From the NCBI GenBank assembly GCA_934654775.1, contig CAKUGR010000001.1, positions 186,001-250,000 on the forward strand: DNA of 64,000 bases, in the 5' to 3' direction. The DNA comes from an uncultured Collinsella sp. (GTDB lineage: Bacteria > Actinomycetota > Coriobacteriia > Coriobacteriales > Coriobacteriaceae). Both the position numbers and the translations under genes were made by a program. Below the pieces are notes generated by a model. It worked only from the letters and a program-made list of their open reading frames with translations, was not told the origin of the DNA and did not search any database. Below are positions 51,305 to 59,937 of this stretch, piece by piece (the stretch's first letter is position 1; each line of letters begins with the position of its first letter).

Positions 51305-53664
51305 GGATTCTCAAGCTCTTTAAGAAGCATGTGCTGGCACTGCTTGCGGCTATCGTGCTCATCGTGATCAGCTGTAACGCCGACCTGGCGCTGCCCACGT
51401 ATATGAGCGACATCGTCGACGTGGGTGTGCAGCAGGGAGGCATCGCTTCGCCCGTGCCCGACACCATCCGCGCCGACGCGCTCGACGACCTTGAGCTCTT
51501 TATGAGCGCCAAGGACGCCAAGACGGTGGAGGCCGCGTTTGGCAAGGCCGACCAGAATGGCATCCGCACGTATCAGGGCACCGAGGACGAGCGTGCTGAC
51601 GGCAGCAAGCTCGCCGACATCATGAGCCTGCCCGAGACCGTCGTGCTCGCCCTCAACCAGGGTATCGACGCCGATTCTATGGGCGACATGACCGGCACGA
51701 GCGACACCGGCGACGGCACCCAGCAGGCCATGCCTACCCCCGAGCAGATGGCGGCCATGACTCCCGAGCAACTCGCCGAGATGCAGCAGAAGGCCGTGGC
51801 AGCCCAGAACATGCAAAAGCAGATCGACGCCGACGGCGGCAAGATCACCATGGCGAGCCTGCGCCTGGGCATCGAGGGCGGTCTGATTGACCAGAGCAAG
51901 CTTGTCGACGGCGCCAACGAGATGGCCGACAAGATGGGCTCCATGTCGGGCTCCATCGTCACCCAGCGCGCCGTGACCTACGTGCAGGATGAGTACAAGG
52001 CGCAGGGCATCGACCCCGCCGACGTGCAGAATGCCTACCTGAGCCACATGGCGACCACGATGTTCGGCCTGTGCCTGATGTCGCTCGTAGCCACCATCCT
52101 GACCGGCGCCGTGGCATCGCGCACCGCCTGCTCCATCGCCCGCGACCTGCGCCGCGAGACCTTCAACAAGGTCATGCACTTCTCGCCTGCCGAGGTGGGC
52201 AAGTTTAGTCAGGCCTCGCTCATCACCCGCTGCACCAACGATATTCAGCAGATTCAGATGGCTGCGACCCTGTTTATCCGCATGTGCCTTATGGCGCCCG
52301 TCATGGGCATCGTCGCCGTCATGCGCGTCCTGGCCAACCACACCGGCCTGGAGTGGACCATCGCCGTGGCCATCATCGCGGTCTCGGCCGTCGTCGGCGT
52401 GCTCATGGGCCTTACCATGCCCAAGTTCAAAAAGATGCAGAGCTTTGTGGACCGCGTGAACCTTACCGCCCGCGAGCTGCTCGACGGCCTTATGCCCATC
52501 CGCTCGTTCAACCGCGAAGAGCATGAGCTCGAGCGATTTGACGCGGCATCGCTCGACCTGATGACCACGCAGCTCTACACCAACCGCGCCATGAGCTTTA
52601 TGATGCCGCTCATGATGCTCGTCATGAACTGCGTCACCGTGCTCATTGTCTGGTTTGGCGCGCAAGGCGTGTCCGGCGGTGTGATGCAGGTTGGCAACAT
52701 GATGGCGTTTATCTCCTACACCATGCAGATCGTCATGGCGTTTATGATCCTCACCATGGTTTCGGTCATTCTGCCCCGCGCCGAGGTTGCCGCCGAGCGC
52801 GTGGAAGAGGTCATTACCTGCCCCACGAGCATTAACGACCCTGCCTCGCCCAAGCTGCCCGCAACCAGCGCGCTGCGCGGTGAGCTGTGCTTCCACGACG
52901 TGAGCTTCCAGTACCCCGACGCCCGCGCCGACGTGATCAGCGGTGTGAACTTCACCACGCACGCCGGTCAGATGCTCGGCATCATCGGCTCCACGGGCTC
53001 CGGCAAGTCCACGCTCGTGCAGCTGATCCCGCGCCTGTACGACGTCACCGGCGGCAGCATTTCGCTCGACGGCGTCGACGTACGTGACATGACCCTCTCC
53101 GATCTGCGCCGCCGCATTGGCTATATTCCGCAGCAGGGCCGCCTGTTCTCGGGCACCGTCGAGAGCAACCTCAAGTTTGCCGGCGACATGGTGAGCGACG
53201 AGGATATGCACGAGGCCGCGCGCATCGCCCAGGCCGAGGACTTTATCGCCGAGCGCGAGGACGGCTACGACTCCCCTATCAGCCAGGGCGGCTCCAATGT
53301 TTCGGGCGGCCAGCGCCAGCGCTTGGCCATCGCCCGCGCCCTGGCCAAGAAGCCCGAGGTCGTGGTGTTCGACGATTCGTTTAGCGCGCTCGACTACAAG
53401 ACCGACGCACGTCTGCGCGAGGAGCTCGCCAAAAACGTCACCGACGCCGCGCTCGTGGTCGTGGCTCAGCGCATCGCGACCATCATGCACGCCGACCAGA
53501 TCATCGTGCTCGACGACGGTCACGTGGTAGGCACGGGCACGCACGAGGAACTGCTGCACGGCTGCCCGGCGTATCTGGAGATCGCGCAGTCGCAGCTTTC
53601 CGCCGAGGAGTTGGGGCTCACCCAAGAAGAAATTGCAGCCGTCATGGAAGGAGGCGAGCACTAA
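51301..53664 (+). CDS. ABC exporter half-transporter A with large extracytoplasmic insert
   Basis: 787 residues from GTG; ordinary half-exporters have about 580. Helix 1 at 9-27, then a predicted external insert of about 200 residues (50-248) between helix 1 and helix 2, rich in Ala, Asp, Met and Gln. The nucleotide-binding domain has GSTGSGKST, VSGGQRQRLAIARAL and VVVFDDSFSALD, where Asp replaces the catalytic Glu after Walker B. Together with the next gene it would form a heterodimer with one degenerate ATP site, as in LmrCD- or BmrCD-type exporters. Confidence 0.9.
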   Translation: MRILKLFKKHVLALLAAIVLIVISCNADLALPTYMSDIVDVGVQQGGIASPVPDTIRADALDDLELFMSAKDAKTVEAAFGKADQNGIRTYQGTEDERADGSKLADIMSLPETVVLALNQGIDADSMGDMTGTSDTGDGTQQAMPTPEQMAAMTPEQLAEMQQKAVAAQNMQKQIDADGGKITMASLRLGIEGGLIDQSKLVDGANEMADKMGSMSGSIVTQRAVTYVQDEYKAQGIDPADVQNAYLSHMATTMFGLCLMSLVATILTGAVASRTACSIARDLRRETFNKVMHFSPAEVGKFSQASLITRCTNDIQQIQMAATLFIRMCLMAPVMGIVAVMRVLANHTGLEWTIAVAIIAVSAVVGVLMGLTMPKFKKMQSFVDRVNLTARELLDGLMPIRSFNREEHELERFDAASLDLMTTQLYTNRAMSFMMPLMMLVMNCVTVLIVWFGAQGVSGGVMQVGNMMAFISYTMQIVMAFMILTMVSVILPRAEVAAERVEEVITCPTSINDPASPKLPATSALRGELCFHDVSFQYPDARADVISGVNFTTHAGQMLGIIGSTGSGKSTLVQLIPRLYDVTGGSISLDGVDVRDMTLSDLRRRIGYIPQQGRLFSGTVESNLKFAGDMVSDEDMHEAARIAQAEDFIAEREDGYDSPISQGGSNVSGGQRQRLAIARALAKKPEVVVFDDSFSALDYKTDARLREELAKNVTDAALVVVAQRIATIMHADQIIVLDDGHVVGTGTHEELLHGCPAYLEIAQSQLSAEELGLTQEEIAAVMEGGEH

Positions 53665-55520
53665 TGTCAGACGAGACCAAGACTCAGATTCCCAAGCCCA
53701 CCCGCCAGCGTGGTCCCATGGGCCGTATGGGTGGCATGGGCCGCGGCGAAAAGGCCAAGGACTTTAAGGGCACCATAAAGCAGCTGCTAGGGTACATCGG
53801 CCAGCACAAGATTGCCGTATTCGCCGCCGTCGCCTTCGCCGTGTGCTCGGTCGTCTTTAACATTGTGGGGCCCAAGGTGCTTGGCCAGGTTACCACCAAG
53901 CTGTTCGAGGGCCTGGTTGCCAAGGTCAACGGCACCGGCGATGTCGACTTTGACTGGATCGCCAAGACGCTCGGCTTTTTGCTCTGCCTGTATCTGGCAA
54001 GCTCTGCCTGCAGCCTGATCCAGGGCTGGCTCATGACCGGCGTCACACAGAAGATCTGCTACCGCATGCGCAAGGAGATCGCCGCCAAGATTGCTGTCGT
54101 GCCGATGAGCTACTTCAACGGCCACAGCAAGGGCGACGTGCTCAGCCGCATCACCAACGATGTCGATACGCTCGGTCAGTCGCTCAACCAGAGCGTGACG
54201 CAGCTTATTACCTCCGTGACGCAGATTATCGGCGTACTCGTCATGATGCTGTCAATCAGCCTGCCGCTCACCGGCGTCACCGTGCTCACGCTGCCGGCCG
54301 CCGCGATTATCCTGGCCGTGATGATTCACTTCTCGCAGCCGTACTTCCGCGAGCAGCAGCAGGTCCTGGGCACCGTCAACGGCATTATCGAGGAGGACTT
54401 TGCCGGCCAGAACGTCATCCAGGTGTTCGACCGCGCCGAGGCCTCGATCGAGGAGTTCGACCGCCAAAACGACCGCCTCTTTATCAGTGGCTGGCGTTCG
54501 CAGTTCCTGTCGGGCCTGATGATGCCGCTCATGAGCCTGGTGGGCAACATGGGCTACGTCGGTGTTGTCGTGGTGGGCGCGCAGCTCGCGCTGACCGGAA
54601 ACGCCACGCCCGGCGACATCCAGAGCTTCATCCAGTACGTGCGCAACTTTACGCAGCCGGTGCAGCAGCTGGGCAACGTGAGCAACACGATGCAGTCGAT
54701 GGCCGCCGCCACCGAGCGCGTCTTTGAGTTCCTGGCTGCCCCCGAGGAGGAGCAGAAGGCCGACGCGCAGATTACCGAGGCGCGTCCCGGTCACGTGGAG
54801 TTCGACCACGTTAAGTTTGGCTACACGCCCGACAAGACCATCATCCACGACTTTAGCTGCGAGGCTAAGCCCGGCCAGACCATTGCTATCGTCGGTCCCA
54901 CCGGTGCCGGCAAGACCACGCTCATCAAGCTGCTACAGCGCTTTTACGATGTGGACGGCGGTTCGCTGCGCGTCGAGGGTATTGACGTGCGCGATTGGGA
55001 CCGCGCGGCGCTGCGCGGCGAGTTTGCCATGGTGCTGCAGGATACCTGGCTGTTTAACGGCACGATCCGCGAGAACATCCGCTACGGACGTCCCGACGCG
55101 AGCGATGCAGAAGTCGAGGCCGCTGCTCGCGCCGCACGCTGCGACCACTTTATCCATACGCTCGCCGGCGGCTACGATTTTATGATCAACGAGGAGGGCA
55201 CCAACCTGTCGCAGGGGCAGCGCCAGCTCGTGACCATCGCCCGCGCCATTTTGGCCGACCGCCCGGCGCTGATTCTGGACGAGGCGACCTCCAACGTTGA
55301 TACCCGCACCGAGGAGCTCATCCAGCGCGCCATGGATGCGCTGATGCAAGGCCGAACGAGCTTTGTCATCGCGCACCGCCTGTCCACGATCCGCAACGCC
55401 GACGTGATCCTCGTGATTCGCGACGGCGATATCGTCGAGAAGGGCACGCACGACGAGCTGCTCGCCCAGGGCGGCTTCTACGCCGACCTGTACAACTCGC
55501 AGTTCGACGAGGCGGCGTAA
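53664..55520 (+). CDS. ABC exporter half-transporter B
   Basis: 618 residues; its ATG shares one base with the previous stop. Six-helix exporter domain after a Gly/Met/Arg-rich N-terminus (RGPMGRMGGMGRGEK). NBD: GPTGAGKTT, LSQGQRQLVTIARAI, ALILDEATSNVD with intact catalytic Glu, and switch His in VIAHRLSTIR. Partner of the preceding subunit, controlled by MarR. Confidence 0.93.
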   Translation: MSDETKTQIPKPTRQRGPMGRMGGMGRGEKAKDFKGTIKQLLGYIGQHKIAVFAAVAFAVCSVVFNIVGPKVLGQVTTKLFEGLVAKVNGTGDVDFDWIAKTLGFLLCLYLASSACSLIQGWLMTGVTQKICYRMRKEIAAKIAVVPMSYFNGHSKGDVLSRITNDVDTLGQSLNQSVTQLITSVTQIIGVLVMMLSISLPLTGVTVLTLPAAAIILAVMIHFSQPYFREQQQVLGTVNGIIEEDFAGQNVIQVFDRAEASIEEFDRQNDRLFISGWRSQFLSGLMMPLMSLVGNMGYVGVVVVGAQLALTGNATPGDIQSFIQYVRNFTQPVQQLGNVSNTMQSMAAATERVFEFLAAPEEEQKADAQITEARPGHVEFDHVKFGYTPDKTIIHDFSCEAKPGQTIAIVGPTGAGKTTLIKLLQRFYDVDGGSLRVEGIDVRDWDRAALRGEFAMVLQDTWLFNGTIRENIRYGRPDASDAEVEAAARAARCDHFIHTLAGGYDFMINEEGTNLSQGQRQLVTIARAILADRPALILDEATSNVDTRTEELIQRAMDALMQGRTSFVIAHRLSTIRNADVILVIRDGDIVEKGTHDELLAQGGFYADLYNSQFDEAA

Positions 55521-55553
55521 AACCGACGGCAAACAACCGCAATACCCAGAGAG

Positions 55554-55587
55554 CGGGGGGCGCAGGACAACCTGCGCCCCCGTTTTT
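55554..55587 (+). terminator. Terminator after ABC exporter operon
   Basis: Stem GGGGGCGCAGG/CCTGCGCCCCC with ACAA loop and TTTTTG. Confidence 0.92.
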
Positions 55588-55650
55588 GTGCTCCATGGCC
55601 GTCGGAATGCCCCCCCTCGGACCCATGCTGACGGACTTTTCCAGACCCCG

Positions 55651-55880
55651 TGTGCAAAAAATGCCAAAAATGAGTACTGTCACCTTTTTAGTAACAGCCA
55701 AAACTGCCTCAAACGCCCTCTTCGCGGCCTCTATTTGCCTTCAAATTGATCAAAACGCCCGTTAGCAGGCTTCTGTATGCCAACATTAATGAACATATTT
55801 TCAGTTATGTCTATTATTTTGTAGAGTCGATATGATACCGCAATAGCAGCAGTACTCATATTTGCCATTTTTTGCCCACA
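55651..55880. repeat. 230-nt element with 29-31-nt terminal inverted repeats
   Basis: Left end TGTGCAAAAAATGCCAAAAA then TGAGTACTG; right end is its complement with a 2-nt indel and two substitutions. Interior is AT-rich, no ORF, and contains a TATGAT box near 55831. Layout resembles a MITE; no transposase is nearby. Confidence 0.7.
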
Positions 55881-56042
55881 GGGCATGGAGAACGCCAAAG
55901 ATCTGACAATGCCAGCAGCCAGACCGCATCCTGGTACAAAGGGGTCAGGTTACTTTGCACCAAAACCTTGACAAGGAGTGTCCCCGAATGCCGACACATA
56001 GGGAACGCCCCCATCTGCCGATATAGAACCAGGATAACGTCG
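55881..56042. other. Intergenic stretch with small hairpin
   Basis: TGGTACAAAG/CTTTGCACCA hairpin at about 55931-55961. No gene that I can support. Confidence 0.5.
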
Positions 56043-56203
56043 CAGGTTGAGCATAAGTCAGCGAAAACGCCCATAAGCGAGCAAGGTGACGTGAAAGAGG
56101 AGGGAAGCGTACTTTGGTACGCGACCGACGATTGAACGTCAGATTGCCGCTTAGGGGCGTTTGCAGCGTCGAGCCGTTACGCGGTTTGGTAAAACCGCGT
56201 AAC
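56043..56203 (-). repeat. Family D structured repeat, copy 2
   Basis: Inverse orientation to copy at 59755. Carries CGTGAAAGAGGAG, ACGATTGAACGTCAGATTGC, GCAGCGTCGAG and a terminal hairpin GTTACGCGGTTT/AAACCGCGTAAC that touches the aroF stop codon. Confidence 0.85.
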
Positions 56204-57234
56204 TAAATACGTTCCGCGATCTCGTGGATGAGGTAGTCGGTCTTTTCCCAGCCCAGGCACGGGTCGGTGATGGACTTGCCAAAGACGCCGCCGTCGACCG
56301 GCTGATTGCCGTCCTCCAGATAGGACTCGATCATAAAGCCTTTGACCAGCTTGGAGATGGACTCGTTGCGACGGCAGCTATCGAGCACCTCCTTGCAAAT
56401 ACGGTACTGCTCCAGCGGACGCTTGCCCGAGTTGTCGTGGTTGCAGTCGATGACCGCCGCCGGGTTGGCGTAGCCAGCGTGCTCGGTGTAGCGCTCGGCC
56501 AGGCGCTCGAGGTGCTCGTAGTGGTAGTTGGGGTAGGTGCGACCATCGAGACCGATGTAGCCGCGCATGACGGCGTGCGCGAGCGGATTGCCGTCGCACT
56601 CGACCTCCCAGTTACGGAAGATAAAGCTCTGGTGGGCCTGAGCAGCGTAAATGGAGTTGAGCATGACGGTGGTAGAACCGGCGGTGGGGTTCTTCATGCC
56701 CACGGGCACCGAAATGCCACTCGACACCAGACGATGCTCCTGGTTCTCGACCGAGCGCGCGCCCACGGCGACGTAGCTCAGCAGGTCGACGAGGTACTGG
56801 TAGTTGGAGGGGTAGAGCATCTCGTCGGCGGTGAAAAAGCCCGTCTCCTCGATGACGCGCAGGTGCATATGGCGGATGGCCTTGACGCCCTCGAGCAGGT
56901 CATCGGGGGCCTCGGGGTCGGGGTTGTGCAGCAGGCCCTTGTAGCCGGTGCCCTTGGTGCGCGGCTTGTTGGTGTAGACGCGCGGAATGATGATGAGCTT
57001 GTCCTTGACCTCTTCGGCGGTCTTGGCCAGGCGGTTCATGTACTCGAGCACCGAGTCCTCGCGATCGGCAGAGCACGGGCCAATGATGAGCACCTTGCGC
57101 GCATCCTCGCCGGTAAAGACCTTGGCGACCTCGGCGTCGAATGCCTGCTTCTTAGCGGTAAGCTCGGCGGAGAGCGGCATCTCCTCGCGGATCTCCATGG
57201 GGATCGGCAGTCTGCGTTTGAATTCCATGGCCAT
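56203..57234 (-). CDS. aroF: DAHP synthase (AroA-I-alpha type)
   Basis: 343 residues from ATG 57234 with GAGGAGG. Condenses phosphoenolpyruvate and erythrose 4-phosphate, first step of the shikimate pathway. IIGPCSADREDSVLEYM, PRTKGTGYKGL, GARSVENQEHRLVSSG (KPR/ARTTESQ-like), PVGMKNPTAG, IDCNHDNSGK and GFMIESYLEDG. Monocistronic with a clear promoter; the short N-terminus resembles feedback-sensitive E. coli-type enzymes. Confidence 0.95.
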   Translation of the reverse strand: MAMEFKRRLPIPMEIREEMPLSAELTAKKQAFDAEVAKVFTGEDARKVLIIGPCSADREDSVLEYMNRLAKTAEEVKDKLIIIPRVYTNKPRTKGTGYKGLLHNPDPEAPDDLLEGVKAIRHMHLRVIEETGFFTADEMLYPSNYQYLVDLLSYVAVGARSVENQEHRLVSSGISVPVGMKNPTAGSTTVMLNSIYAAQAHQSFIFRNWEVECDGNPLAHAVMRGYIGLDGRTYPNYHYEHLERLAERYTEHAGYANPAAVIDCNHDNSGKRPLEQYRICKEVLDSCRRNESISKLVKGFMIESYLEDGNQPVDGGVFGKSITDPCLGWEKTDYLIHEIAERI

Positions 57235-57265
57235 AGGGGCCTCCTCAATCAATTGATGGCAACGA

Positions 57266-57315
57266 GAGCATTGTCGAATGCTCGAAATTATCCGCTGTCG
57301 CACGCTAAAGTGCAA
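57266..57315 (-). promoter_or_regulatory. aroF promoter and leader hairpin
   Basis: Minus strand: TTGCAC, 17 nt, GATAAT (57287-57315), then at the expected start site a perfect hairpin GAGCATT-CGAC-AATGCTC (57266-57283) that could be an operator. Confidence 0.7.
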
Positions 57316-57332
57316 CCCCTCGCCGCCCCGAA

Positions 57333-57376
57333 ACCTACCAAAAAGGGACAGGTTTATTTTGGTCGGTTTTATCTGG
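57333..57376 (-). repeat. Family A repeat, copy 6
   Basis: Minus-strand orientation, CAGATAAAACCGACC through TTTTTGGTAGGTT: changes in both arms keep the pairing approximately. Upstream of the aroF promoter. Confidence 0.85.
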
Positions 57377-57383
57377 GGAATTA

Positions 57384-57462
57384 GTCATTGGGGACGTTCT
57401 TAAATGACTAGTCGTTAGGGACGTTCTTGTTTGACTAGTCGTTTAAGAACGTCCCCAATGAC
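57384..57462. repeat. Family F palindrome
   Basis: Perfect 21-nt arms (GTCATTGGGGACGTTCTTAA and complement) around a core containing GACTAGTC twice and a third GGACGTTCTTG, so the core looks internally duplicated. Confidence 0.85.
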
Positions 57463-57572
57463 CACCTCTCCGTCCCCGAGGGATTGGGGGTCGTCTGCCG
57501 AATGGTTGGTGCGGCGGCCCTGCGGCCATGCAACACTCATAGATGGCCTGACCCAGCTTGGAAGGAACCTCC

Positions 57573-58223
57573 ATGAGCCTTGACAACGTAACCCTGCGTG
57601 CCGCCACACTCGACGACCTGACCGGTATCGCCGCCATCTACAACCAGCTGTGGTGCAACACGCTGCGCAATCGCGGCGACGTCGAAGCCGCCGATTTCTG
57701 TGCGCGCTTCAACATCGCCATGCAGCTGCAGCGCTCCCCCATCGCGCTCGTTGCCGAAGCCGAGGGCCGCATCATCGCCGCTTGCTGCATCGGCATCTTC
57801 GAGGATGGCAAACCACGCAAAAACCTAACGTGGAAGCCTTGCTACGACGAGCTATTCGTCCAGGCGACCGAAATGGCAAAAACCGCCGACGCCAAGCTCG
57901 AAGGCTCGCTCTTTGGCGACAGCCGCGAGAAGGCCACGGCCGACCGCTTTGCCGCCACGGGCAACGAGTACGCCCAGGGCCAGCTTAACCTGATCATCAT
58001 CATGCCCGAGTGGCAGGGCAAGGGCCTCGGCCGCGCCCTCATCGACCTTGCACGCACTGAGCTCGCCAAAGCCGGCTGTACCAAGTTCTACCTGATGAGC
58101 GACTGCAACTCCGACTGGCAGTTCTATGAGCACCTCAACATGAAACGCATCCTCGAGGACCACAGTCAGGACACCGGCGACGGCTTCATCGTCTATATGT
58201 ACGGGGGCAACACGCAGGACTAA
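57573..58223 (+). CDS. GNAT-family N-acetyltransferase
   Basis: 216 residues from ATG 57573 (AAGGAACC upstream). Acetyl-CoA-binding motif in LNLIIIMPEWQGKGLGRALI; N-terminal LRAATLDDLTGIAAIYNQLW. Acceptor substrate unknown. Between DAHP synthase and agmatine deiminase but on the opposite strand, so not an operon partner. Confidence 0.88.
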   Translation: MSLDNVTLRAATLDDLTGIAAIYNQLWCNTLRNRGDVEAADFCARFNIAMQLQRSPIALVAEAEGRIIAACCIGIFEDGKPRKNLTWKPCYDELFVQATEMAKTADAKLEGSLFGDSREKATADRFAATGNEYAQGQLNLIIIMPEWQGKGLGRALIDLARTELAKAGCTKFYLMSDCNSDWQFYEHLNMKRILEDHSQDTGDGFIVYMYGGNTQD

Positions 58224-58242
58224 CCCGCCAGCTAAAGCAAAA

Positions 58243-58277
58243 ACCACCACAAAGGGGCCTGTCCCCCTTGTGGTGGT
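58243..58277 (+). terminator. Terminator-like hairpin after GNAT gene
   Basis: ACCACCACAA(A)GGGG / CCCC(C)TTGTGGTGGT, 19 nt after the stop; no T run. Confidence 0.6.
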
Positions 58278-58288
58278 CAGTTACGCCG

Positions 58289-58417
58289 GTCCGCTTGATT
58301 GGCTGGGTTTCTGAGGTGCGGCAGATTCCCGTGAAAGAGGAGCGCCGCGTACTTTGGTACGCAAGCGACGAATGAACGGGAAGGTGCCGCGGCTCAGAAA
58401 GCCAGACGATTAAGCGG
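58289..58417. repeat. Family D-related structured repeat, copy 4
   Basis: Outer arms TCCGCTT/AAGCGGA and GGCT..TTTCTGAG/CTCAGAAAGCC; centre shares CGTGAAAGAGGAG, GTACTTTGGTACGC and GACGAATGAACG with the other D copies. Its end overlaps the aguA stop codon. Confidence 0.7.
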
Positions 58418-59615
58418 ACGGTTCCTGCTGCGTAATACAGTGGATGTTGCCGCCGCCGAAGACGACCTGCTCGGACTGAACGCCGACGCACTTGTAGACG
58501 CCCTCGCCCCAGACCTCGTCGTAAATCTTCTGGAGCGTGTCGACGGCCAGCTGGTCGTTCTCGTCGCCGTACTGCGGGACGATAACGCCGCGGTTGGTGA
58601 CCAGGTAGTTCATGTAAGAAGCGATCAGCGGCTCGTCGGCAACGCGCGGCTCGGCGTTCTCATCGACGTCGATGGTATCGCAGGAAGCCTGGTCCATGAA
58701 CAGCGGGTTCACGGGCATGCAAAGCTTGTAGACCTTCATCTTGCGGCCCTTGGCGTCAACGGCGTTGGAGAGGGTCTCGTAGGCAGTGTGGCACTGCTCA
58801 TAGAACGGATACTCGGGATCGTCGGTCCAGATGCAGGCCATGACGCCCGGGGCGATGAACGTAGCGACGTCGTCGATGTGGCCGTTGGTCTCCTCGGGGT
58901 CGATGCCCTCCTTGACCCAAATGACCTTCTCGACACCCAGGTAATCCTTGAGGTGCTCGTCCATATAGGCGCGAAGTTCCTCGCTCCAGGGCTCAAACTT
59001 CTTGTGGAACTTGGGCCAGATGGACTCGGGATCCTCTTCCTCCTCCAGAACCGCGGAGCAGGTACGGCCCGGGGAAAGCAGGCACTGGTCGGTCACGACC
59101 ACGGTGCCCTCGCCGTCGACGGTGATGGAGCCGCCCTCGAGAATCATGTCATCGGGACGATAGCGGCGACAGCCGGAAAGCTCGGCAATCTTAAGGGCGA
59201 TCTGCTCGTCCTTGTCCCACGGGAAGTAGAGGCCGTCGACAAGGCCGCCGTAGGCGTTGAAGTGCCAGTGGACAGCGCGCTTCTCGCCCTTGCCGTTGAT
59301 GACAAAGGTGGCGGCGGTATCGCGGAACCAGGCGTCATCGGTGGTCATCTCGATAACGGTGACGTTCTCGTCTTCCTCGAAGACAGCCTTGCAGTTGGCG
59401 TAGTCGGCCTGGTTGGCGCATATGGTGACCGGGGTGAACTCGGCGATGGCGCGGGCAACGGCCGCATACTGTTTCTGAGCCGGCTTGGCGCCATGGGCCC
59501 AAGTGTCGGTGCGGCGGGGCCAACCCATCCACACGCGATCCTGCGGAGCGAACTCAGCGGGCATAAAGAAGCCGTCGGCCTTGGGCGTGGATTCGGACTC
59601 GATGATCGTACGCAT
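58410..59615 (-). CDS. aguA: Agmatine deiminase
   Basis: 401 residues. Guanidino-group-modifying enzyme converting agmatine to N-carbamoylputrescine and ammonia. MPAEFAPQDRVWMGWPRRTD at the N-terminus, TTDDAWFRDTAATFV, ETNGHIDDVATFIAPG (His, Asp) and nucleophile Cys in GGGNIHCITQQEP. Carbamoyltransferase and carbamate kinase genes, usual partners, are not adjacent. Monocistronic between two family D repeats. Confidence 0.95.
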   Translation of the reverse strand: MRTIIESESTPKADGFFMPAEFAPQDRVWMGWPRRTDTWAHGAKPAQKQYAAVARAIAEFTPVTICANQADYANCKAVFEEDENVTVIEMTTDDAWFRDTAATFVINGKGEKRAVHWHFNAYGGLVDGLYFPWDKDEQIALKIAELSGCRRYRPDDMILEGGSITVDGEGTVVVTDQCLLSPGRTCSAVLEEEEDPESIWPKFHKKFEPWSEELRAYMDEHLKDYLGVEKVIWVKEGIDPEETNGHIDDVATFIAPGVMACIWTDDPEYPFYEQCHTAYETLSNAVDAKGRKMKVYKLCMPVNPLFMDQASCDTIDVDENAEPRVADEPLIASYMNYLVTNRGVIVPQYGDENDQLAVDTLQKIYDEVWGEGVYKCVGVQSEQVVFGGGNIHCITQQEPSA

Positions 59616-59754
59616 AAGATTCCCTCCAAATAGAGCGCTCGTCGTCTCAATCTATAACAGATAGAGGCGATTTTGCCAGCCAGATGTTACAGATTGAGAT
59701 AGACGGAGGAACGGCACGCCGCCGACAGGCAAAAACCGCCACAAAGGTGCTCGA

Positions 59755-59918
59755 GTTACGCGGTTTTACCAAACCGCGTAACGACTCGACGCTGCAAACG
59801 CCCCTAAGCGGTAATCTGACGTTCAATCGTCGGTCGCGTACCGAAGTACGCTTCCCTCCTCTTTCACGTCACCTTGCTCGCCTAGGGGCGTTTTCGCTGA
59901 CCTATGCTCAACCTACGA
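59755..59918 (+). repeat. Family D structured repeat, copy 3
   Basis: Hairpin GTTACGCGGTTT/AAACCGCGTAAC, then CTCGACGCTGC, then a long hairpin with outer arms CGCCCCTA/TAGGGGCG, TAATCTGACGTTCAATCG, inner stem GCGTAC/GTACGC and CTCTTTCACGTCACCTTGCT. Nearly identical to the inverse copy at 56043. The gap 59616-59937 holds no gene. Confidence 0.88.
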
Positions 59919-59937
59919 TAATTCCGAGCTGAACGAG

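Noticed and set aside
51151..53661. 836-codon minus-strand ORF opposite the ABC exporter gene
   Set aside because: His/Ala/Val-rich shadow of a gene with intact Walker motifs; no domain of its own.
55651..56203. Insertion sequence or prophage remnant
   Set aside because: No transposase, integrase or phage gene fragments; only short non-coding repeats.
57235..57572. T-box or amino-acid riboswitch upstream of aroF
   Set aside because: The leader between promoter and ATG is only about 45 nt with one small hairpin; no T-box sequence.
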